From NCBI GenBank assembly GCA_900314565.1, contig OMVU01000001.1:124001-188000 (forward strand): a stretch of 64,000 nucleotides of DNA, in the 5' to 3' direction. The position numbers were made by a program, and so were the translations under genes. Numbering within the stretch: the stretch's first letter is position 1; each line of letters begins with the position of its first letter. This DNA is from an uncultured Eubacteriales bacterium (lineage in GTDB: Bacteria > Bacillota > Clostridia > Lachnospirales > Lachnospiraceae). Shown here piece by piece: positions 58,233 through 64,000 of the stretch. The notes under the pieces are model-generated. The model had not been told where the DNA came from and made no database searches. It saw only the letters and a program-made list of their open reading frames with translations.

Positions 58233-59630
58233 TTAAGCGTTCTTGCTCTTGATATAGTTGTCGATGCCTTTTGCACCTGCGCGTCCGGCACCCATTGCAA
58301 GGATAACGGTCGCAGCGCCTGTAACCGCATCGCCGCCGGCGTAAACGCCTTCCTTCGTTGTCTTTCCTTCGTCCTCTGTCGCTACAAGGCACTTGCGGCG
58401 GTTGACTTCAAGGCCGGGGGTCGTAGAGGAGATCAGCGGGTTCGGGGAGGTTCCGAGGGACATGATAACCGCATCACATTCCATCTGGAACTCAGAACCG
58501 GCAACCGGGACAGGACGTCTTCTTCCGGAAGCGTCCGGCTCACCGAGCTCCATACGGATGCACTCGATGCCGGTCACGTTGTCGTTCTCATCAGTGAGGA
58601 CCTTCGTCGGGTTCGTGAGAAGGTCGAAAATGACGCCTTCTTCCTTCGCATGATGGACTTCCTCTGCACGGGCGGGAAGCTCAGCTTCGGAACGACGGTA
58701 AACAAGGTGGACTTCCGCGCCGAGGCGAAGCGCTGTTCTTGCAGCGTCCATCGCAACGTTTCCGCCGCCGACGACGACACACTTCTTTGCCTTGTAGATC
58801 GGTGTATCGTAATCATCGCGGAAAGCCTTCATGAGGTTGTTTCTGGTCAGGTACTCATTTGCGGAGAAAACACCGTTCGCATTCTCGCCCGGAATCCCCA
58901 TGAACATCGGAAGACCTGCACCTGATCCGATGAAGACAGCCTCAAATCCTTCTTCCTCGACGAGCTCATCAAGAGTGATCGTACGGCCGATGATAACGTC
59001 CGTGATGATCTTTACGCCGAGGCCTTCAACGTTCTTTACTTCCTCTGCGACGACCATATCCTTGGGAAGACGGAACTCGGGAATGCCGTAGGTCAGAACG
59101 CCGCCGGCCTTGTGAAGCGCTTCATAAATCGTTACGTCGTAGCCCATCTTGGCAAGGTCGCCTGCACAGGTAAGACCTGCAGGACCGGAACCGATCACTG
59201 CGACCTTGTGGCCGTTCTTCTCCTTTGCGCCTTCCGGCTTGATGCCGTCCTCTTTCGCGCGGTCCGCAACGAAACGCTCAAGTTTGCCGATGGAGATGGG
59301 CTCTCCCTTTATTCCGCGTACGCACTTGCCCTCGCACTGGGTCTCCTGCGGACACACACGGCCGCAGACAGCAGGAAGAGAACTGGACTCGCTGATGACC
59401 TGATACGCACCTGCGAAATCTCTCTCGGTGACCTTCTTGATAAATCCAGGGATGTTGATGCTGACCGGGCAGCCTTCGATACAGCGGGCATTCTTGCAGT
59501 TCAGACATCTCGTAGCTTCCTCGACTGCCTCCTCCTCGTTGTATCCGTAGCAGACTTCATCAAAATTCGCTGCCCTTACGAGCGGCTCCTGTTCCCTTAC
59601 CGGAACTTTAGTCTTGGACATATTTGGCAT
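58233..59630 (-). CDS. nfnB: NfnB/GltA-like NADPH-binding flavoprotein (large subunit)
   Basis: A 465-residue iron-sulfur flavoprotein, often labelled glutamate synthase (NADPH) small-chain-like GltA. Two [4Fe-4S] Cys sets lie at the N-terminus (RCLNCKNARCIEGCPVS and AVCGRVCPQETQCEGKCVRG). They are followed by an FAD motif (VIGSGPAGLTCAGDLAKMG) and an NADPH motif (VVGGGNVAMDAARTALRLG). Paired with the FAD/2Fe-2S gene 18 bases upstream it matches NfnAB, which bifurcates electrons between NADPH, NAD and ferredoxin. SudAB-type sulfide dehydrogenase is the alternative. GGAGGTGA precedes the ATG. Confidence 0.87.
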   Translation of the reverse strand: MPNMSKTKVPVREQEPLVRAANFDEVCYGYNEEEAVEEATRCLNCKNARCIEGCPVSINIPGFIKKVTERDFAGAYQVISESSSLPAVCGRVCPQETQCEGKCVRGIKGEPISIGKLERFVADRAKEDGIKPEGAKEKNGHKVAVIGSGPAGLTCAGDLAKMGYDVTIYEALHKAGGVLTYGIPEFRLPKDMVVAEEVKNVEGLGVKIITDVIIGRTITLDELVEEEGFEAVFIGSGAGLPMFMGIPGENANGVFSANEYLTRNNLMKAFRDDYDTPIYKAKKCVVVGGGNVAMDAARTALRLGAEVHLVYRRSEAELPARAEEVHHAKEEGVIFDLLTNPTKVLTDENDNVTGIECIRMELGEPDASGRRRPVPVAGSEFQMECDAVIMSLGTSPNPLISSTTPGLEVNRRKCLVATEDEGKTTKEGVYAGGDAVTGAATVILAMGAGRAGAKGIDNYIKSKNA

Positions 59631-59648
59631 TACTTGTCACCTCCACAA

Positions 59649-60521
59649 TTAATTGCCGCAGTTGCCGGAATGGGTCTCGCCTTCTTCATAACGAAGCTTT
59701 GCTCTGCCCTCTTCCGTCTTATACAGCTGCATTCTCTTCATTGCTTCAGACCAGTTGATCTTGAATCCGTCGAATTCAGGTCCGTCGACGCAGGCGAACT
59801 TAATTTCATCACCTACGCTCAGACGGCAGGCACCGCACATACCTGTGCCGTCCACCATGATCGGATTCATGCTGACGATGGTCGGAATATTATACTTCTG
59901 TGTTGTGAGGCACACAAACTTCATCATGATCATCGGTCCGATCGCAACGCAGTGGTTATACTCTCTGCCGTCTGCGACCAGCTCGTCGATCACAGATGTC
60001 ACGACTCCTTTATGTACGTAGGAACCGTCATCGGTCGTGATGTAAAGATTCGTGGCGACTGCCCGCATCTCATCTTCGAAGAAAAGGAGATCCTTTGTTC
60101 TCGCACCGATGATAACATCCGCCTGATAGCCATGCTCTCTGAGCCACTTGACCTGCGGATAAACAGGTGCTGTACCGACACCGCCGGCTACAAAGAGGAA
60201 CTTCTTGGAGCAGAGCTCCTCATGGCTCATCTCAACAATATCTGAAGGTCTGCCGAGAGGACCGACGAAATCATCAAAAAAATCTCCTTCTTCAAGCTTC
60301 ATAAATTTAAGTGTCGAGACTCCAAGCGGCTGGAATACGATCGTTACCGTTCCTGCTTCGCGGTCATAATCACAGATCGTGAGCGGAATACGTTCGCCCT
60401 CTTCACCGCTCTTTACAATGATGAACTGGCCGGGCTGGCAGTGGCGCGCCACAAGCGGAGCTTCGACGACCATGAGCCAGACAACTGAGCTCAGCTGTTC
60501 CTTCTTTAAAATTTTGTACAT
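59649..60521 (-). CDS. nfnA: NfnA/SudB-like FAD and 2Fe-2S subunit
   Basis: A 290-residue ferredoxin-NADP reductase-type protein: FAD region (ERIPLTICDYD, GVSTLKFMKLEEGD), NAD region (FVAGGVGTAPVYPQVKWLREHG) and a C-terminal [2Fe-2S] Cys cluster (GTGMCGACRLSVG, FACVDGPEF). It resembles dihydroorotate dehydrogenase electron-transfer subunits, but pyrD is absent and its partner is the GltA-like subunit, so NfnA fits best. ATG 60521 has a perfect AGGAGGT; upstream in-frame codons are not conserved. Confidence 0.88.
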   Translation of the reverse strand: MYKILKKEQLSSVVWLMVVEAPLVARHCQPGQFIIVKSGEEGERIPLTICDYDREAGTVTIVFQPLGVSTLKFMKLEEGDFFDDFVGPLGRPSDIVEMSHEELCSKKFLFVAGGVGTAPVYPQVKWLREHGYQADVIIGARTKDLLFFEDEMRAVATNLYITTDDGSYVHKGVVTSVIDELVADGREYNHCVAIGPMIMMKFVCLTTQKYNIPTIVSMNPIMVDGTGMCGACRLSVGDEIKFACVDGPEFDGFKINWSEAMKRMQLYKTEEGRAKLRYEEGETHSGNCGN

Positions 60522-60599
60522 GACTACCTCCTGATTATCATAACTGCGTAAACACACGCATGCTCACCGCGTTTGTCTTCTCAGCTATAAGCAAAAAAG

Positions 60600-60628
60600 A
60601 TTCTAGCACTAATTATGCAATAAGAAAA
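60600..60628 (-). promoter_or_regulatory. Predicted extended -10 promoter of nfnAB
   Basis: Minus strand TGCTAGAAT (the -10 TAGAAT at 60600-60605) with a weak TTTTCT 17 bases upstream. About 80 bases precede the NfnA start. Confidence 0.45.
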
Positions 60629-60652
60629 GCAAAAAATACACATCAGACAGCA

Positions 60653-61756
60653 TCATTCGATCACAGTGTACGTTGCTGATGCTGTTTTGCTGAGATTCCC
60701 TTCACCGTCTGCCATCACAACGGTAAGCACATGCGTCCCGTCCGGAAGAGGGATCGGACCGGTATATTCCGGAGATTCCGTCGAGGGGATATAATCGAAT
60801 TCGTAATAGGCGACAAACCCGGAAGGGACATCAACTGTCACTTCTGTTCCGGGTGCGTAGGTGCCGGAGCCGGGCGTGATCGCCGGAGCGGCATGCTGCT
60901 TCGTCGTAATTGTGTATTTTTTCACAACAGTATCACTGTAGATTCCATTGTCCTTGATCGCGATCGCGCGAATCTCATTTTCTCCGGGACTGGTCTCGAT
61001 CGGACCCTCATAGACCGGACTCGACCCCGTAGGTTCGGTCCCGTCTGTAGTGTAGTGAACAGTTCCCTCAGGGGCTGTGATCGTCACCCTGACAGTGCGT
61101 TCATACGTCCCTTCGACCGGAGAGATCAGAGGAGATTTACATATATAATCTCTGTATGTGTAGAGAACTGCCTCCGCACTGCAGTGATCCATCAGCTTCT
61201 TGATTGCGGTAAAATCGTTGTTCTCGTCGTAAAGCTCGATCAATAATCCGTAGGCATCTGCGTTCCCCGGATCCTGCGCGATCAGGTTCAGGAGGACAAG
61301 CTCGGTCTCCTCATCCCGGTTCTGCGCAGAATAGATTTTTGCCAGAAGAAGTCGGGGCTCGGAAAGGTTCGGCTCAAGCGTGATCGCCTGATTTGCGTAC
61401 TTCTCTGCCCGGGCATAGTCCTTTTCGGAAAAATTATATTGAGCCAGCTCTAGCTGAAGATCATAATCGCCCTGATTTCTGTAATCGATGGCAAGCTTTA
61501 AAGCCAGTGCAAAGACGATCACGGCAAAAGCAAAAAGAATGACAACGGCAAATGGGTTCAGGCTCTTTCCTGTCCTGCCCTTTTTCTTTTTGTGCCCTGA
61601 TCTCCGATTCTCATCCTGATCTTTCCGGCTGTTCTCGTTGCGATTCAGCAAGTCCCCGACAGTCGAATAATCCGGAACGAGACGCACCTCCGCACCGCAG
61701 TGCGGACATATTAGCTGGCCGTTCGGAATTTCACGGCCGCAGTTACTGCATAACAT
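60653..61756 (-). CDS. Zinc-ribbon, TPR and chitobiase-domain membrane protein
   Basis: A 367-residue protein: N-terminal zinc ribbon (Cys3, 6, 17, 20; CSNCGREIPNGQLICPHCG), a Lys-rich linker, one membrane helix (about 70-92), TPR repeats (about 95-190) and two C-terminal CHB_HEX_C-like beta-domains (TVHYTTDGTEPTGSSPVYEGPI; then GFVAYYEFDYIPSTESPEYTGPI). The ribbon would be inside the cell and the beta-domains outside, perhaps binding glycans or wall. No function is known. It lies 30 bases after ftsK. Confidence 0.75.
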   Translation of the reverse strand: MLCSNCGREIPNGQLICPHCGAEVRLVPDYSTVGDLLNRNENSRKDQDENRRSGHKKKKGRTGKSLNPFAVVILFAFAVIVFALALKLAIDYRNQGDYDLQLELAQYNFSEKDYARAEKYANQAITLEPNLSEPRLLLAKIYSAQNRDEETELVLLNLIAQDPGNADAYGLLIELYDENNDFTAIKKLMDHCSAEAVLYTYRDYICKSPLISPVEGTYERTVRVTITAPEGTVHYTTDGTEPTGSSPVYEGPIETSPGENEIRAIAIKDNGIYSDTVVKKYTITTKQHAAPAITPGSGTYAPGTEVTVDVPSGFVAYYEFDYIPSTESPEYTGPIPLPDGTHVLTVVMADGEGNLSKTASATYTVIE

Positions 61757-61785
61757 GAATATTTCACACGGCGTGTCAAAACGCC

Positions 61786-64000
61786 TTACTCCCCAAATTT
61801 ATTTTCAAATTCTTCCAGGCTCATAAGGATCTTCCTGGGCTTTGTCCCCTCTTCGGGACCCACGACACCGGCCTCGCAGAGCTGGTCCATGATCCTCGCA
61901 GCCCGGTTAAATCCTATCTTGAACATTCGCTGCAGCATACCGATCGACGCTTTGTCCTTTTCGATGATAAAGCGTCCCGCCCTGACAAAATATTCATCCA
62001 GCTCGCTGCCGGATCCTCCGCTGTCAGGACCGGAATTGTTGATCGTCTCAATGATCTTCTCTTCCACTTCGCTATTATACACTGCCTGATTTGTCTGTGC
62101 CGATAAAAACTTAACGACTTCGGCAATATCATTATCCGAGAGAAATGCTCCCTGGACTCTTGCAGGTTTGGGATATCCCTGCGGGTAGAACAGCATATCT
62201 CCTTTTCCGAGAAGCTTTTCCGCGCCGTTCATGTCGATAATTGTTCGGCTGTCAACACCTGAGGAAACTGCCAGAGCGATCCTCGAAGGCATATTCGCTT
62301 TAATAAGACCTGTGACGACGTTGACGGACGGCCTCTGTGTGGCAATGACCAGATGCAGTCCGGCGGCCCTCGCAAGCTGAGCGAGCCGGCAGATCGCGTC
62401 CTCGACTTCGCCCGGCGCGACCATCATCAGGTCCGCGAGCTCGTCGACGATGATCAGAATCTGCGGCAGCTTTTTCATTTTCTGTTCGGGCGGCAGCGTC
62501 TCGTTGATCCTCTCGATCCGTTCGTTGTAGGATTTGATATCCCGGACACCGGTGAACTCCGCAAATTTATTGTAGCGGTCATTCATCTCGTGCACAGCCC
62601 AGTTCAGAGCTCCCGCGGCTTTCTTCGGATCGGTGACTACCGGAATGAGAAGATGGGGAATCCCGTCATAGATCTTGAGCTCAACGACTTTCGGATCGAT
62701 CATGAGCATGCGGACTTCCTCAGGAGTAGATTTAAAGAGAACGCTCATGATCAGAGTATTAATGCAGACGGATTTACCCGAACCGGTCGTTCCCGCGATC
62801 AGGAGATGCGGCATTTTTGCAATATCCGCTATGACCGGTTTTCCCGCAATGTCCTTGCCGACGGCAAAGACGAGCGCCGCTTTCGCTTTTTTATAATCCG
62901 CTGACTCAAGGAGCTCTCTGAAATTCACAGGAGTATATTCTTTGTTCGGCACCTCGATCCCGACGGCAGCCTTGCCCGGAATAGGTGCCTCGATCCTGAT
63001 CTCGGAGGCGGCCAGATTCAGCTTGATGTCGTCCGTGAGGGATACGATCTTACTGACCTTGACGCCCTGCTCCGGCTGAAGCTCATACCGGGTGACCGTC
63101 GGGCCACGGCTCACATTGATCACATGCACATTGACGCCGAAATCACGGAAGACCTGCTCCAGTTTGTTGGCCGTTTCAATGAGATGCTCTTTGGTATCCC
63201 CGGCCTGCTGACTTCCCTTTGTGAGGAGCTCCGTGGATGGAAGTCTGTATTCCGGTCCCGCACTCCCGTTCTCTCCGATCTCCGTCCTGATCGATTCGAT
63301 CCCTTCCTCGATCTCTGCTTTTGAAGATCTCGGATTTCGCTCCGGAGATCTTTTCTTCGTCGAATCGGCAGGAGACGCCTCCCCGCGGTCGCTTTCTTCC
63401 TTCTGCGCCTTCGATCCGGCAGAGGACTTCTTTTTCGTCCGTTCACCGTTCTTTGAGAGGGTCAGGCTTTTAAAAACGCCCTCCTCAGGGGTCATGTCTT
63501 CGCTCTGCAGCGGATCTGTCCCGATTCCTTCTATTGTAATCTCGGGATAAGTACCGTACGTTCCACGGACAGGGTCGGAAGCAGGATCGAACGGATCGCT
63601 CTTCGATCCTTCGCCGCGCAGGAAGGAAGGCATTGCACTGCTGCCTGAAGTATCTTCGGACCGGTTCTTAGATGACGTTTTTCTGCTCTTCCTTGCGGGA
63701 CGTTCCGGCTCTTTTTGCTCTTCTTCAATAAGCAGGGAATTGAGATCAATGTCACGGATCTTTCTGCTCCCGGAAGCAAGATCCTTCGCGGAGGACGGAT
63801 CGCCGCGTTTCCGGCTCCTCGTCTTTTTGTCTTCCGGTGACTTCCTTTCAGATGCCCTGGTCATGGAAATATCTTCCCAGTCCGGATCGTAATCACCGTC
63901 GTCATAGATGTCATCAGCATTGCAGTGTTCATCACGCATCCGACGAAGCTCACCTGCACCCTGCCGTGTCCTCTCCTTAAGCTCCGAGACGAGAGGCTTC
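61786..64000 (-). CDS. ftsK: FtsK/SpoIIIE DNA translocase (5' end beyond window)
   Basis: Hexameric motor that pumps chromosomal DNA through the closing septum. The visible part includes a long charged Ser/Lys/Glu-rich linker, the translocase domain (alpha/beta) with GTTGSGKSVCINTLI, DPKVVELKIYDGIPHLL and Walker B IIVDELADLMM, and the C-terminal gamma winged helix (SIGMLQRMFKIGFNRAARIMDQL) that reads polar DNA signals. An ATG exists at 63939, but the same frame stays open for 20 more codons to the right edge, and no membrane helices are seen. So the N-terminal membrane domain is probably outside the window. Confidence 0.94.
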   Translation of the reverse strand, partial: KPLVSELKERTRQGAGELRRMRDEHCNADDIYDDGDYDPDWEDISMTRASERKSPEDKKTRSRKRGDPSSAKDLASGSRKIRDIDLNSLLIEEEQKEPERPARKSRKTSSKNRSEDTSGSSAMPSFLRGEGSKSDPFDPASDPVRGTYGTYPEITIEGIGTDPLQSEDMTPEEGVFKSLTLSKNGERTKKKSSAGSKAQKEESDRGEASPADSTKKRSPERNPRSSKAEIEEGIESIRTEIGENGSAGPEYRLPSTELLTKGSQQAGDTKEHLIETANKLEQVFRDFGVNVHVINVSRGPTVTRYELQPEQGVKVSKIVSLTDDIKLNLAASEIRIEAPIPGKAAVGIEVPNKEYTPVNFRELLESADYKKAKAALVFAVGKDIAGKPVIADIAKMPHLLIAGTTGSGKSVCINTLIMSVLFKSTPEEVRMLMIDPKVVELKIYDGIPHLLIPVVTDPKKAAGALNWAVHEMNDRYNKFAEFTGVRDIKSYNERIERINETLPPEQKMKKLPQILIIVDELADLMMVAPGEVEDAICRLAQLARAAGLHLVIATQRPSVNVVTGLIKANMPSRIALAVSSGVDSRTIIDMNGAEKLLGKGDMLFYPQGYPKPARVQGAFLSDNDIAEVVKFLSAQTNQAVYNSEVEEKIIETINNSGPDSGGSGSELDEYFVRAGRFIIEKDKASIGMLQRMFKIGFNRAARIMDQLCEAGVVGPEEGTKPRKILMSLEEFENKFGE

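Overview
The window looks like a chromosomal segment of a low-to-mid GC Clostridia member, most likely of the Lachnospiraceae type. This is inferred from gene order and families: RNase G-rplU-prp-rpmA-obgE-yhbY-nadD-yqeK-rsfS, a fused FeoA-FeoB, radC-mreB-mreC-mreD-PBP2-rodA, and miaB-mutS-mutL-miaA followed by a methionine gamma-lyase-like gene. Ribosomal protein L27 carries the N-terminal extension typical of Firmicutes, with its Prp protease encoded just upstream. LexA sites are of the Bacillus/Clostridium GAAC-N4-GTTC type. No rRNA, tRNA or CRISPR array was seen.

Left part (1-10.8 kb, mostly + strand): translation and ribosome-assembly genes, a transglutaminase-like lipoprotein, a convergent lexA, then an iron(II) uptake unit (FeoAB fusion plus a tiny Cys-rich membrane partner). 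From 11 to 16.5 kb there are a membrane-anchored MutS-like ATPase, an acyltransferase-like membrane protein and a large membrane SpoIIE-type phosphatase with a fused RsbW-like kinase domain. From 16.6 to 19.0 kb there is a small AT-richer accessory island: a DUF2812 gene that has lost its start, a GNAT acetyltransferase, an orphan ORF, and an XRE regulator with a phage polyvalent-protein-like C-terminus.

Middle (19-26 kb): a YneA-like LysM membrane protein whose promoter carries two LexA sites, an AmmeMemoRadiSam triad (MEMO-like protein, radical SAM enzyme, AMMECR1), a tyrosine recombinase preceded by a striking 24/25-bp inverted repeat, a DUF3784 protein and an L-lactate permease with a long leader.

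Right part (26.4-64 kb, all - strand): a chagasin-like lipoprotein; AI-2E-type transporter, rluD-type synthase, lspA and aroB; a division-linked cluster (P-loop ATPase, HlyD-like adaptor, yggS, sepF); the rod-shape/elongasome operon; two flavoproteins, a methionine gamma-lyase-like enzyme, miaA, mutL, mutS and miaB; proB, ybeY, phoH and rlmH; an NfnAB-like flavin transhydrogenase pair; a zinc-ribbon/TPR/chitobiase-domain protein; and an FtsK/SpoIIIE translocase that runs off the right edge. Intergenic gaps between 55 and 58 kb are filled by a roughly 120-bp palindromic repeat and related short repeats.

The best candidates for new biology are the inverted-repeat array in front of the tyrosine recombinase, the LexA-controlled LysM gene, the AmmeMemoRadiSam operon, the palindromic repeat family, and a PBP2 with about 245 extra residues inside its transpeptidase domain.
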